Shown: positions 50,589 to 61,858 of the stretch, piece after piece
How positions within the stretch are numbered: position 1 is the first letter of the stretch
Layout of the letters: each line of letters opens with the position of its first letter
Source of the DNA: Gracilaria gracilis
Taxonomy: Eukaryota; Rhodophyta; Florideophyceae; Gracilariales; Gracilariaceae
Length of the DNA: 64,000 bases
Reading direction: 5' to 3'
Assembly: GCA_030374805.1 (NCBI GenBank)
Contig: JARGSG010000040.1
Location: 186,001-250,000, forward strand
Translations under genes and position numbers: made by a program
Notes under the pieces: generated by a model
The model's database searches: none
What the model saw: only the letters and a program-made list of their open reading frames with translations
What the model was told of the DNA's origin: nothing

Positions 50589-51221
50589 ATGAGCCAACTT
50601 TGCTCTCTCTGCGGCGGCGAAAACGTAGTCGTTTCCCTTTGGAGTAACAGCTTGCTCTGTCAATCCTGCTTTGAAGAATATAAAATCAAAAAGGTTCCAG
50701 TTTATGAAGCACGAGTAGCATTAAAACGAAAGAGCATAACTTGCTTTCCGGACTCGGTCAAGAAAAGGGTGACGGGATTTCGAAAAACAGCTGGCGGCAG
50801 TCTGGACCACACAAGCCCTCGAATTCGTAATTGGGTTTGCGTAACAACTACAGCCGTTTCAGATCTAATGATGCCAGAAGTGTTACTCAATGCGAACGAA
50901 AACAACGCGAATGAAGGGATGATTCCCCCCGTTTTATTGGAACTTAACGACGAGAATGAGGAAATTGTTGGCGTGGAGACAAATATAAGTGCCGAACCTA
51001 CTCCGCAAGTCACAACTAGCAATGATCAAGAAGACTGGGTACAGTTGATCAAAACTGGATTACAGAAGGGTGAGGATGTCTTTAATGCGATGAAAGAGAA
51101 AATAAAGGAGTTGGAGATAAAAGTGGGGCAGTTAGAAAGCAAGAATGAGAGACTTGCGAAGCAAATCTCGTTGTTCATGGAAGCTGAGGATGCGTTCCAC
51201 AAGGCCAAGAACTACAAGTAG
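50589..51221 (+). CDS. Zinc-ribbon plus coiled-coil protein, unrecognised
   Basis: 210 residues from ATG 50,589. The N-terminus MSQLCSLCGGENVVVSLWSN and LLCQSCFEEYK forms a C-x2-C ... C-x2-C zinc-ribbon. The middle is disordered and acidic (LNANENNANEGMIPPVL). Residues ~150-205 form a coil (ALKTS-like on the other strand is not coding; here MKEKIKELEIKVGQLESKNE). It is intact and lies between the two inverted-repeat arms at 49.56 and 51.8-52.0 kb, like the cargo or transposition gene of a small element. A function cannot be named. Confidence 0.6.
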   Translation: MSQLCSLCGGENVVVSLWSNSLLCQSCFEEYKIKKVPVYEARVALKRKSITCFPDSVKKRVTGFRKTAGGSLDHTSPRIRNWVCVTTTAVSDLMMPEVLLNANENNANEGMIPPVLLELNDENEEIVGVETNISAEPTPQVTTSNDQEDWVQLIKTGLQKGEDVFNAMKEKIKELEIKVGQLESKNERLAKQISLFMEAEDAFHKAKNYK

Positions 51222-51224
51222 GTG

Positions 51225-51780
51225 CTTGGTTAGATATGAGTAAAGATTGTCTGTCGATTCAGTGTTTTGTGATCGCTTTTGCATGATAGAAAGCATTGAG
51301 CCCTGGCAATCTGTTTGGAGGTCAGGAGGGTTGGAGACTGTTTCTGTCTGTCGATACCGATCTATTCAAACCATAGCCACATATAGGTGCTTTGTTTGCT
51401 CCTTTGAACTGCACAGAGCCACTGTACCACATTTTATCCCCTTGAGAGAAGAAAGGCACTTCTCTTCTTCTTGGAAAGTGGTGTAAGGCTCGTAGCAAAC
51501 AACTGCTCAAAGATTTACTTAAAGTTACAGCCTCAAGGATAACAACCATTACCTTATTCGCTGCTCCAACAAAACTCCATGTGCTTCCAGAAGCTGCTTT
51601 GATTACCCAAAAAACTGATGCTCCAATCCCAGTCGCCAAAATACAACTAGTGAAAACGAGAATCGAAACTGAATCGATGTCATGGAGAATTCATCAAAGA
51701 AACCGCATTCTCCATTCATCAATGCCATCGGGAATAGAAGTGGGCATGCGAGTACTTTACTATGAAACACTTTCCTCAAA
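51225..51780. other. Non-coding or decayed stretch inside the inverted repeat
   Basis: A plus frame (to 51,967; ALITQKTDAPIPVAKIQLVK, GIEVGMRVLYYETL) enters the right arm. It is protein-like but has no ATG in the proper frame at its start and no recognisable family. Confidence 0.3.
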
Positions 51781-51784
51781 AAGA

Positions 51785-52025
51785 ATTATTTTTATTTACG
51801 CGATTCCCATGGGAGCCAACGACTTGATCACAGTTAAAATCGGTAACGATATGTATCTCAAGGCTCTGGCATTGGTGAAAATGAAGGAAGTGAAAAAGAC
51901 ACATGGTAACATCAGCTGTCGCAAAAGGCTTTTTTTCCACAAAGAACTTTTGTTTCTTATTATGTAGAAAGTAATTAATATTACTGTCACTACAATGCTT
52001 TGAACTCCGAGAAGCATCCATGGGA
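51785..52025 (-). repeat. Inverted-repeat arm 2 (about 240 bp)
   Basis: Reverse-complement partner of 49,560-49,790; outer end lies near the CCATGGATGC at its right side, which matches CCATGGATGC at 49,560. Confidence 0.75.
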
Positions 52026-52029
52026 AGTT

Positions 52030-53460
52030 GAGTTTCTTCTTCGAGATGATGGCCTTATATGATAGAGTCAACAGTACAGAACACGATGTTTAGCTCAAGC
52101 ATCAAAGTACCGCTTCACGCCTCCCCCCCACTCTGACCAAGAACTCCTTGTTTTGAAAGAGAGAGCTCATGCTTGACCCAATCCTTGGCGCTCTCTTTAA
52201 TGTGCTTCCGCAATGTCAAAACCCATGGTTGTCGAATGTAGCCCATGTTTAACCTTACAGTCGAACTCCAAAAACGTCACAAGCAGATCAGGTCGCTTCA
52301 AATTTGTTTCTCGAGACTGAGCACTCAGACAACCATGAACTCCACCAACAGGTGCACTATAGTTGATTCTTGGATATATATGTACATGTAAAATGACTGC
52401 AGGGCAATGCGTATTTTTGTTCGCAGCAAAAGTCAGGAACTGGTAGAAAGTGGATTCGTGGTGTGATGTGAGCTGGGAAGAATGAGATATGAGTCTGTTT
52501 GGTCGTTTGACATTCGGACTCCAAGGCCCCATTGAATCGGGGTTTCTGGTGATAAGTTTTGCTCTTTGGATCGCTTTCGGAACTGATGATCACGCTTCAT
52601 CTGAGGTGCTTCTCCAACCATACGTAGCAGGATACGCCGGGGCGAAGAAATTACGCCTTCCCACCATGTTTCTGAGAAGAAGAGTTTTAGGGCCATAATT
52701 GCCGGCGTACACTTCAAAGAAAGAATACTCGGTTCAGAAGACACAGGGCGCTAGGGCCACACAAATCATGGTGAGAACATAGCTTTGAAGCCTAACCTCT
52801 TGTATGCCTGGCTCAAAAGTGTTACTTTCCACAGTAGTTCACAAATCATACAGTATGCAGAGACTCGACGCAGAGGTTCTACGTGGGCTAGTTCTCGTTA
52901 CCCCCAAAACGTACAGCTTATGTTCCCCCCGTCATATTCGGTTGTCACTTGAAGTTCACGTTCTTCGATTTGCATCAAACAGCCCTGATCGTCATGGGAA
53001 TAAGCATTAATGCCACTCAGGGATTCAACTGGTTATGATATCAGTAGGACTCAAAAATGATAAGCCACCCTCATCATCACTCTTGTACGTAACGGACGGT
53101 TGTGTCTTCAATCATTTATTGGGCCCTGGGTTTTCCAGTGGACCTAGTACACAGGGTGTAAACAAGAAGCAAAACGAACCACTTATTTCAATGCAACCGC
53201 AGTCCGAACTGGTGTTTTCGATACATCTGGGTCGCTTCCATGGCCACTTCCATTCAACTCATGATCGTCACGTCCCGTGAATCGCGCCATGACCCTTTTC
53301 GTAAGCATACCTTTGCGCCTTATTCAAGGACGGTCGGATTTCTAATAGTGCCTTTCGAAGAGAGGTGTGGATGGCTTCAAGGTACTTATCACCGTTAACT
53401 GTTGCTCTCCTCTTGAGCAGGGACATATGTATATGCATCATTTATGATTAAGCCCAAGTG
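52030..53460. other. No gene recognised
   Basis: Only short unassigned frames; the minus-strand piece near 52,200-52,330 (NLKRPDLLVTFLEFDCKVK) is protein-like. Probably decayed gene fragments. Confidence 0.3.
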
Positions 53461-53479
53461 TGCGCCACTATAGCCATCT

Positions 53480-53881
53480 GTCTTTCTCGCTTCTGCTTCC
53501 AGAACAGATTCTGCGTCATTGAGCAATCAAGTGCGAGTGGTTGTTCGCGATTTGGACAGCTTGGGGAGGATTGTTGATGTGCTTGTCTCAGCTGGTAGCA
53601 ATCGCATTTCCGGTGTGACCTTCAGCATTGGTAATGATACAGAACTGCGCAACCGTGCTCGCGCCCTGGCTGTTGCCGATGCGACGAGTCGCGCAGGAGT
53701 GTACGCAGAAGCAGCTGAAGTCAAGGTTGGAGAATTAATAGCTATCAGTGAACAATCAATTCCGCAGCCACAGCTCCGTCAGTCATTCGGTGCCTTCGCT
53801 GCTGAAGCATCGGTACCGATTGCCACCGGTGAGCTTGACGTTCAGGCTACGGTCTTCCTTCACTTGGCGCTAGTTGACTAA
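53480..53881 (+). pseudogene. SIMPL-domain (DUF541/YggE-like) protein, C-terminal part
   Basis: The frame carries NQVRVVVRDLDSLGRIVDVL, VSAGSNRISGVTFSIGN, RNRARALAVADATSRAGVYA, EAAEVKVGELIAISEQSIPQ and GELDVQATVFLHLALVD, then TAA 53,879-53,881. This is the typical C-terminal half of bacterial-type SIMPL proteins ('V.v.dl..lg.vld.a...Ga..v.gi.F...d......A...Av.dA...A...A'). The N-terminal half and any start codon are missing. A CTTCCAG just upstream at about 53,501 could be a splice acceptor. Confidence 0.7.
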
Positions 53882-53884
53882 GGA

Positions 53885-54200
53885 GCAGCAAATGTAAAAG
53901 CTGTGCTCAAGATGAAGACAAAAAAGCAAAGGTGCGTACGACGCTGTTTGGCCTCAATGGGCGATGAACGCGATTTCCGGGCGACCGAGGTCGTGTTCGA
54001 GCGCAGTTTTCTACAAAACACGTTTGCTCTCTCCATCCAGTAGCTACGAACATGAAAGTTCAATGCAACGCGATTGTGGTATCAACGTCAAGGAAGACGT
54101 TGGGCCACGTCTTATGCAGCGCTGACGTCACGAAGAAACGAAGTGCTTGCGCCCATTGTGGTTCGTGGCCTTCGTTGCGAGAGCCATCTTTAATTAAGAT
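53885..54200. other. No gene recognised
   Basis: Transition into the GC-rich region; short frames only. Confidence 0.4.
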
Positions 54201-54718
54201 ATTCACTAAGTTTGTATGCATGTGTGCGCAGCATCCCCCACTCGGAGGATGCTGCGCACGCGTGATAACTGACCAGAGCCAGCAGTCGAGCATGACGCAC
54301 ATCGTGTTCATATCGTCGGTGCTTACACCAACGCGTGCACGCGCGAGCCGGCACGCACGCACGCACGCACGCACGCAACGTACCAACGGTAACTGTTCGA
54401 ACGACTGCAACGTATGGAACGCATCATGCGATGCGCACTGCGCTTGCGCCATCGAGTTGCAACTGGCAAGACTTGCGAAACACAAAAACAATCAAAGACG
54501 CCACCCGTGCGTTGAGCTCGACGCGTGGCCGCAGTCGCGAGCCGTAGCGCACGCGCAGCACGGCGCATGTGTGCGCCAGCCAAGCGATTGCGCGTTTCGT
54601 AAATTACGCGCACGCGCATGACACAATCTTACACTTGCGCCACTTGTGGCGTTTCAGTGCACATTGCGCGGCCGTGCGCGCGCGCTTACCGCGCGCGCCA
54701 CCGCGCGCGCGCGCCACC

Positions 54719-54853
54719 GCGTGCACACCGCCGCGCGCACGCTGCCACTCGCACGCTGCCACTCGCACGCTGCCACTCGCACACTGCCGCGCGCACACTG
54801 CCACTCGCACATCGGTGCGCGCACACCGCCGCTCGCACTGTGCCGCTTGCACC
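54719..54853. repeat. 14-bp minisatellite (GCTGCCACTCGCAC type)
   Basis: About eight variant units in direct order. Confidence 0.75.
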
Positions 54854-55747
54854 AGGCGGGTGACGGAAAAGGTTGAAATGCATCGGCAGCATCTGGTGCA
54901 TCAGCAGGTTGCCGTGCGCTCTGTGCGACGCGAGAGATGCGGCAATCTGAATGCTACGATATGGTGCAGGGGCAGCAGAGGGTGCACGCGAGTGGCATAG
55001 GTGCGCTTATATGTAGGTCGGCCATTGTGCGTGCAGCCGCGCTGCGCGCTGCGCGAGTGTGTGCGCCTCTTTTTTGAAACAAGAGGTTGCTCTTCACTGT
55101 GGTGCTGCACGGCGCTTGCACCGCTTGCGGCCGATGGCTCGCCCACCGGCCTAGCGCAAGGCGCTGGGCGCGGGCGCGGGCAGCGCGCGCGGCGCCAATG
55201 CGTCATGCGCTCGCGAGGGGCGCAGCGCGCGATCGGCAGAGTGTGATTGTGGCGTGTACTTGCATAACATCAAAACAATAAGAGAAAGAGAAAGTGGTGC
55301 GCACGAGCGCGCGCCATGACGTCATGCTGAGGCAGTGTGCCACTCGCTGCGCGCCACTCGTCGTCGGTAGCGAACGGGCGGCGCGGCGTGCAGCGCGTGG
55401 TACTATAAGTAGAGTCAAGGCGTGCGGCACAAACGCAGTGGCGCACGCGCCACTGGCGTACTGCCCAATTATTGGCTACCGTGCGGCACGGCGCTGGCGC
55501 CCGCCGGCGGTCAACTGTGCACTTGTCCGATCGACGCTACAGTACTTTGCGCAAATGACAAATTTGTTTCTTTTTTTGAATGTGTGCGCTGCGCCATGGC
55601 GCACAGTTCGTACAGTGGCACCCCAAAAAATTGCCTTAATTTGATTTGAATATTGCACCAATTGCAGTCACTGCACGCTGCGCGTCGCAGCGCGCGCATC
55701 GTGCCCGCACGCGCCCATCCCAAGCGGCGCCGCTGCGTTCACAGTAC

Positions 55748-56118
55748 GCCACCGCACGCGCGCCACCGCCCGCGCGCCACCGCCCGCGCGCCACCGCCCG
55801 CGCGCCACCGCCCGCGTGCCACCGCCCGCGTGCCACCGCCCGCGCGCCACCGCCCGCGTGCCACCGCCCGCGTGCCACCGCCCGCGCGTGCCACCGCCCG
55901 CGCGTGCCACCACCCGCGTGCCACCGCCCGCGCGCCACCGCCCGCGTGCCACCGCCCGCGCGCCACCGCCCGCGCGCCACCGCACGCGCGCCACCGCACG
56001 CGCGCCACCGCACGCGCGCCACCGCACGCGCGCCACCGCACGCGCGCCACCGCACGCGCGCCACCGCACGCGCGCCACCGCCCGCGCACCACCGCCCGCG
56101 CGCCACCGCCCGCGCGTG
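55748..56118. repeat. 14-bp minisatellite (CCACCGCCCGCGCG type), about 26 copies
   Basis: Long array with units CCACCGCCCGCGCG, CCACCGCACGCGCG and a few 13-16-bp variants. The CCGCAC variant is clustered in the middle-right part (about 55,981-56,075), a sign of local homogenisation. Because 14 is not a multiple of 3, all six frames read the same 14-residue periodic peptide. Confidence 0.9.
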
Positions 56119-56446
56119 CCACTCTCGCACCTTTTCGGTTCAAGTTGCCGAGAAGATGCGGTTGGCGTTTGAGCGTACCGCCACGCAATGATCGCCACGC
56201 CGCATGAGGCTGAGTTAATGCCGCGGGGCAAAGCGCGCGCGCGCCGTGCGGCTCACGTGCCTCCGTGAGTGACAACAATGCGCGAGCCGTCGCGTGCGCG
56301 TGGCGCGTGCTCGTGCACGTGGCGCGTGCTCATGCGCGTGGCGCGTGCTCGGGCACGTGCTGCCTCGCATGCGGTTGAAGCCGCGCGTGCGCATGGTGGC
56401 GGCGACGTGCGGGCGTGGCGGTGGCGACGCGCGGGCGTCAGCGCGA

Positions 56447-56541
56447 GCGCAGGTGGTGGCGTGCAGGTGGCGGCGTGCGGGTGGCGGCGTGCAGGCGGCG
56501 GCGCGCAGGTGGAGGCGTGCAGGTGGCGGCGCGCAGGTGGA
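56447..56541. repeat. 14-bp minisatellite (GCGTGCAGGTGGCG type), about 7 copies
   Basis: Same unit length as the two arrays before it, with the GCCAC core on the opposite strand. Confidence 0.8.
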
Positions 56542-57325
56542 GACCGGAGCGCGGCGGCGACGCTTTGCACACGCGTGCTGCTGCAAGACCCGCACGTGGC
56601 GAACAAAGTTTCGGATGGAGTTGTTGTACCCAAGGTACCTTGCAAGGTAGCAACAGCAGCTCATTGCATCAATATTTTGATATGCATTTCGCTTATTGCG
56701 CTCCCTCTGCCGCTCACACGGCGTGCTGATGCGCAGGCAATGGCGCGTGGCTGACGCGCGCTTGTGCGTGTGTCAGTTGTTCAACTGCCGCGCGCCACGT
56801 CATGTGCGCGCGATGGCGTTGTATGATACGTCGAGCAGCAAGTGACACGCCGCAAGTGTGGCCAAAGGCAAGCGCGCGCAGCCAAAAGGCCCGCATTTGT
56901 CCCCCACGCAGAGCGTTTCAGGCCCGGCGGCGCCATCGCGCGCCACGTGGGGCGCAGCCCAGCGACAGTATTTATCATATCGCGGCGTGCACGCGAGCAC
57001 GACCAGCTCGACCCCAACCCGTGTGCTGGTCAACAAGAGTGAGACTGCACACAGGCAGGCGTGCGCTTGGGCGCCGGCCAACGGCGCGTGGCGCGAGTGT
57101 ATCACGGCGTGGCCACGTGCTGCACTGCGAAACGCAGCTCACCGCCACGCGTGTGATGATAAAACTGCTCTCCCGCGCGCGCCAGCGTGCCGACCGCGCA
57201 CGCACGCCGCCACCGCTTGCACGCCGCACCCCCACACGTGCCGCCACGACGCCATCCCGCGCCCACGCCCCACGCCCCACCGCCACCACCGTATTCTATA
57301 AGGAAAACAAGCTTGAGACTGCAAA

Positions 57326-58110
57326 ATGGTCGCAATGTGCCTCGTTCCTGCGTGGCAACGCAGAGCGGTGACAGCACACAGAGACGCACTCATTCATGTG
57401 TGGAACAGAGAAACAGCAGTCTGCGAGAAAACTGTTCCCCACCTAACGCAACAACGATATGTCAACTTGTTAGCCGACGGAGCTTGGCTTGCGTGTGAGA
57501 ACAACGATCAATTCCGTTCAAATGCGGCATACACTAAGCGGCGAGCCGGTAGGGCGGCCGCTCGAAGCTCACATACACAGGGTGATGATGTGCGTGGCAG
57601 TGGGCGCAGACGGCAGTCGCATCGTGTCTGGCTCAATTGACGGGACGGTGCGTGTGTGGGGGTGCACACATGAACAACGCTAAGAGGCTGGCGCTCAAAG
57701 CGCATACCGGTGCGGTGGGATGCGTAGCAGTGAGCGCCGACGGCACTCGTATTGTCTCAAGCTCAGCATCTCCTGAGGCGACAGTGTGTGTATGGGACGC
57801 ACACACTGGCAGCCCTGTAGGCCAGCTGCTTCAACGTCACGACCGTTCGGTGTGGTGCGTGGCAATAAGCGCACAGTCTGCGCCGGGCGCAGACGGCACT
57901 GGCATCGTATCAGGCTCATATGACCATACGGAGCGCGTTTGGGAGGCACGCACTGGCAACGTTGTGGGGCAGCCGCTTCCAGGTCGCATGGATCCGGTGA
58001 CATGCGTGGGAGTGAGCACCGACGGCACTCGAATTGTGTCAGGCTCAGGCGACCACACTGTGCGTGTTTGGGACGCACAAACTGGCAACGCTGCGAAGCA
58101 GCCTCTCCAA
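57326..58110 (+). pseudogene. WD40-repeat protein remnant 2
   Basis: Three frames carry WD40 repeats in order: ALIHVWNRETAVCEKTV (57,385-57,440); AVGADGSRIVSGSIDGTVRV and W (about 57,600-57,660); then HTGAVGCVAVSADGTRIVSS, RHDRSVWCVAISAQ, GTGIVSGSYDHTERVWEART, VTCVGVSTDGTRIVSGSGDH and TVRVWDAQTGNAAKQPLQG. At least two frameshifts are needed. The frame ends within the first bases of the foldback element at 58,111. The repeats are of the regular 'GTRIVSGS.D.TVRVWDA.TG' type as in NACHT-WD40 proteins. No effector domain is visible. Confidence 0.75.
58103..58110. other. Putative 8-bp target-site duplication, left
   Basis: CTCTCCAA immediately before the left inverted repeat; CTCTTCAA follows the right one at 61,071-61,078 (7 of 8 match). 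Confidence 0.5.
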
Positions 58111-58284
58111 GGGGCACGGAGAATCTACGCACTGTGAGATGCGTGGGAAAAAGGCCCCAGACCCTCCATATCTTTGTAACAAAATAGGCAAGAACCTCCC
58201 TTCTTGCAAGTAACGCTTCCAGACCCTCCCTACCCATCAGCGCGTGCCAAGTACCAAGAACCTCCCTAGCTACGATTCTCATTG
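58111..58284 (+). repeat. Left terminal inverted repeat (174 bp)
   Basis: Pairs with 60,897-61,070; about 97-98% identity. Each arm also reads an uninterrupted ~60-codon frame (VLGTWHALMGREGLEALL) on the strand leading outwards from the centre. Confidence 0.9.
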
Positions 58285-60896
58285 GCCCTTACAAACTTTT
58301 GGAGGCGTGACAGCACGCACCCGCACTCTGGTAGAATTCAAAAAAGCGCGCACTCTTCTCTCGCACTCCCAAATCAATCCCTCCCCCGCCGCCGTCGTCA
58401 TGACCCCACCGCTGCCATCGTCACCCCACCCCACCACCGTCGCCACCGCACCTTCACCGCTGTCGCAACTCCACCTCACCGCCGTCGCCACCACACCCTA
58501 AACCAGCACCGCCGTCACTGCTACAGCATCGCCGTTCTCGCCATCACATCCTGCCATCACCCGACCCCGTCCGTCGCCACCAAACCTTACCAACGTTGCG
58601 ACCAGACACCCGCAGACGTCGCAATCACACCATCGCCACTCTCGTCACCACATCTTCCCCTCCAAATTCCCGCCACTGTAGCCACCACGCCCCTACTGCT
58701 GTTGCCATCTCATTCCTCACCATCGGCAGCAGACACTGCCGCGATCGCAACCACATTACCAGCACCGTCCCGGCAATACTATTCCCGCAGTCACTGCCAT
58801 AAGAGTAACGCGGTTACACTTACCCTACCGTGGTCGCTGTCGCCCCCCTGCCATCTCCGCTTCATCCCCAACGCCCTCGCCTCCCCAGCGCCACCGCTGT
58901 GGCACCAAGGGCGCCATATCCGACATATTACTGCTGCTATTACTGCTACACAACCGCCGCTGTTACGAAATCATCTTAACAGCGTGGCCGACATACCACA
59001 GCAGCTGTCATCGCTTTAATTCTACTTACGTGGCCACTGCCCCAAAGCAGTCGTCACCGTTAAAGTCTTTTCTCCGTTCTCGCCACTCCGTCATCACCGT
59101 CGCCGCCACAACCACACTTTCGTTGCTCCTGCCCCAACAACGACATCGCCGCCTCAGCACTACGTTTGCCAATGCACGAATCCCACCATCGTCGCTGCAA
59201 AACTCTTCTGGCTGTAGTCTTTATACTCGCACTGTCATCGTTGCTGCATCACCACCGCAACTCTCGCCAGACCACCAGACTCAGCGCCGCTACCCAATAA
59301 TCACCATCAACGCGACAACGACACTTCCGTCGGTGATACTGCGGCTACGTTTAGGTACTAGTTTTAAGCACGTCATTGCGTGAAGTAAAACACGTATGAA
59401 CGCTTCATTCTCGTGGAAACTTTTCTTTGAATACACTTTTAATATGGACTTGAGCGATGAGAGAGCAAAGCAAAAAAGCAGAACCACTCTTTAATTCAGG
59501 TTGAGTAGCTCGAGTTCTATAGGAAGTGAAAAGTATTAGTCGAAATTAAGATGCACCAAGACCTAGCAATTTATTGTGTTAGTGTTAAACAAAGACGATG
59601 CGAAGAGAGCTGGTAGACATAGCGAGAGAATACAAGTATAATTCGAAACAACACACAAACGGAGGGGCGGAAAACATTGATGTCGTGTCACTACGGTTAC
59701 AACGGTGGGGGTGTGGCGACGACGGTAATGATGGTGTGGCAGCGACGGCAATGGAGTCTTAAGGGCGATGGAGATAGACGTTTGGCGGCGACGGCGGTTA
59801 TGGGACAGTGGCGAAGGCAGTGGGAGTATGGCGGAGACGGCAGTTGTAGTGTGGCGGTGAGGGTGTGGCAGTGCCTGCCATAGGAAGTGGTAGCAACGGC
59901 GGTAGAGTTGGCGTGTTGACGGCAGTGGGGTGTGGGTCCCACAGCGGCTGTTGTTTTGGTGGTCACGGGGTCAGTGGTGTGGCGGCGTTGGTGGTGGGAG
60001 TGCAGTAGCGACAGCGGTGGAGGTGTGGCGGTGACGGCGGTTGGGTGATGGCAACAGCGACCAAGGTAGGATGGTTGCGACAGCGGTAGTGTTGTGGCAG
60101 TGACGACGGGAGTAGTATTGCGGCGACGGTGTTGGCGAGGTTTTTGCGACAGCGGCAGGGGTCTGGGTGGGACGGCGGTGGGGTGTGGTGGCGACAGCGG
60201 CGGAGATGTGGTGGCGACGGCGGCAGGGGTGTGGTGGCCACAGCAGCGGTAGTGTAATTGAGACGGCTGCGGATGTTTGGTGGCAACGGTGAGGGATGTG
60301 GTGGCGACGGCAGTAGGGTTGTGGTGGCGACAGCGGCGGAGGTGTGATTTCGACGACGGAGGGGTCTGGTCGCGACGACGGTGAGGTGGGGTGCCGACGG
60401 TAGCGGTGGGTTGATGGCAACGGCCGTAGGATGTGACGGAGACGGCGGCGGTGGTGTGGCAGTGACGGCGGTGCGGATGTAGGGTGTAGTGGCGACGGCG
60501 GTGGCGTGGGATGGCGACACCGGTGAGGATGTGGTGGTGATGGTGGTGGGGTGGGGTGACGACGGCGGCGGGGGTGGACGGACTGGTTCGGGAGCGCGAC
60601 AGAAGAGCGCGCGCTTTTTGAGTTCTCCTAAGAACGGTGAGCTGGTCGGAGAGAGCATAAGCTGATGCCGTAGCTGTAGGATGCGCTCCGTATCTGACAG
60701 GGACTGGAAGAAGAAGGCAAGGAAAGGTCGATTGGAACATCCATGGGAAGAAAGGAGTGGCGCTGTTTGACGAGAGAGAGCAGTGGGGAGGATATGAGAT
60801 TTGTCATCAGTTCAATTTGAAAAGCGCGCGCAAACTAGGCACGTGACTTTTGTGACTGTTCGTCACGCGCAATCAGACGCTTGAAAGTCTTACATC

Positions 60897-61070
60897 CAAT
60901 GAGAATCGTAGCTAGGGAGGTTCTTGGTACCTGGCACGCGCTGATGGGTAGGGAGGGTCTGGAAGCGTTACTTGGAAGAAGGGAGGTTCTTGCCTATTTT
61001 GTTACAAAGACATGGAGGGTCTGGGGCCTTTTTCCTACGCATCTCACAGTGCGTAGATTCTCCGTGCCCC
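60897..61070 (-). repeat. Right terminal inverted repeat (174 bp)
   Basis: Reverse complement of the left repeat with about four substitutions, of which two would be silent and two would change residues in the shared short frame. Confidence 0.9.
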
Positions 61071-61855
61071 CTCTTCAATAGAAAGTACCACGGTAGCGTT
61101 CTTGGCAGTGGGAAGGTTCCAAAAGTGATCAGTGGCCAACTCACAAAATAAAAAGCGTCTGTTCGTCCTCGTGAAGTCGTACGTACCTACGGGCAAGTCA
61201 CTTGTGAGGGTAACAACCTCCCCTTTCCAACAAGCTCAAGTCGCGCATGTGACAGGGCCCTCCGCTTCCGGGATCTTCTTGCTCTGATGCGCTATTCATC
61301 TTATTCACAACTAACCTGTAACGGTTGCGGCCCAAACGCAGAAGCTCCGCTCGTTGCAGCCTTCAACGATAGTGGGATTGAAAGTTAGCACACTATGCTG
61401 CACAATTAGGGAGAGGATGGGCTTGCTGAGAGGTTGAACATGTCTCTCATCGACCTATTAGTCCGAACGTTGCGTGGCAAGAATAGGCGCAAAACCGTCT
61501 CGATGGAGGCAGCTAATGTAGCCTTTATCGTTTACGCTTGCAGTAATGTAGCAGCGTATGAAATATCGGACCGGTGCTAGTCGAACAATTCGCTTGTTAA
61601 GATGGCAGAGAGAACGAGAAGCGAGGTCTATGGTCCCTCCTGGATAACGTGCGGATGGGGAGCGAAGTGGTGGATGTGCAGTGCGTCGTGATTATCAGGA
61701 TCATGATCATCGCCAACCTACTTCACGTTCCAATGGGCAAGAAGTTGGCTCCAGCGGGCAACGTGCGGAACCGACCTGAGGTTGCGTTCGGAACTCACTA
61801 TTTTATACCAAAACATTTCTCCGCAAGCCTTCATTTTTCAGCAACGCGAGCGCTG
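61071..61855. other. No gene recognised
   Basis: A short frame 61,440-61,580 (MSLIDLLVRTLRGKNRRK, AANVAFIVYACSNVAAYE) is protein-like but unassigned. A CTATTTTATACC stretch at about 61,796 may serve as promoter for the next gene. Confidence 0.35.
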
Positions 61856-61858
61856 CGC

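Larger units (their letters stand above)
54200..57300. repeat. GC-rich minisatellite region
   Basis: Nearly continuous GC-rich, CGCG-containing DNA without a credible gene. Embedded are an ACGC run (54,352-54,377), several 14-bp minisatellites and a 19-bp minisatellite (56,300-56,356, GTGGCGCGTGCTCGTGCAC, 3 copies). The motif GCCATGACGTSATGCT is shared with the island at 50.0 kb (50,009 and 55,312). Long Arg/Pro/Ala or Gly/Ala frames on both strands come from these repeats. Confidence 0.8.
58111..61070. mobile_element. Foldback-type element with long terminal inverted repeats
   Basis: The outer 174 bp (58,111-58,284) and its reverse complement (60,897-61,070) differ at only about four positions. 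Inside them, each arm continues for roughly 1.1 kb as a diverged, inverted CACCGCCGTCGCCACC-type minisatellite: plus-strand CCG/CAC-rich at 58,340-59,380, minus-strand counterpart at 59,690-60,640. Both inner arms begin with matching AACTCAAAAAGCGCGC..CTCTTCT sequence. A ~300-bp AT-richer unique centre (59,390-59,690) links them. The ends begin GGGGCACGGAG and are flanked by near-identical 8-mers. No transposase is encoded. The structure fits foldback or long-TIR Mutator-like non-autonomous elements; 8-bp duplications would also suit hAT-like ones. Confidence 0.8.

Noticed and set aside
55646-56278. Several 120-190-residue Arg/Pro/Ala or Gly/Ala frames on both strands
   Set aside because: They are read-outs of the 14-bp minisatellite in all six frames; identical periodicity in every frame rules out real coding.
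58282-60740. Long Pro/Ser/Thr/His-rich frames (up to 347 codons)
   Set aside because: They follow the CACCGCCGTCGCC minisatellite of the foldback arms and have no protein-like composition or conserved order between arms.
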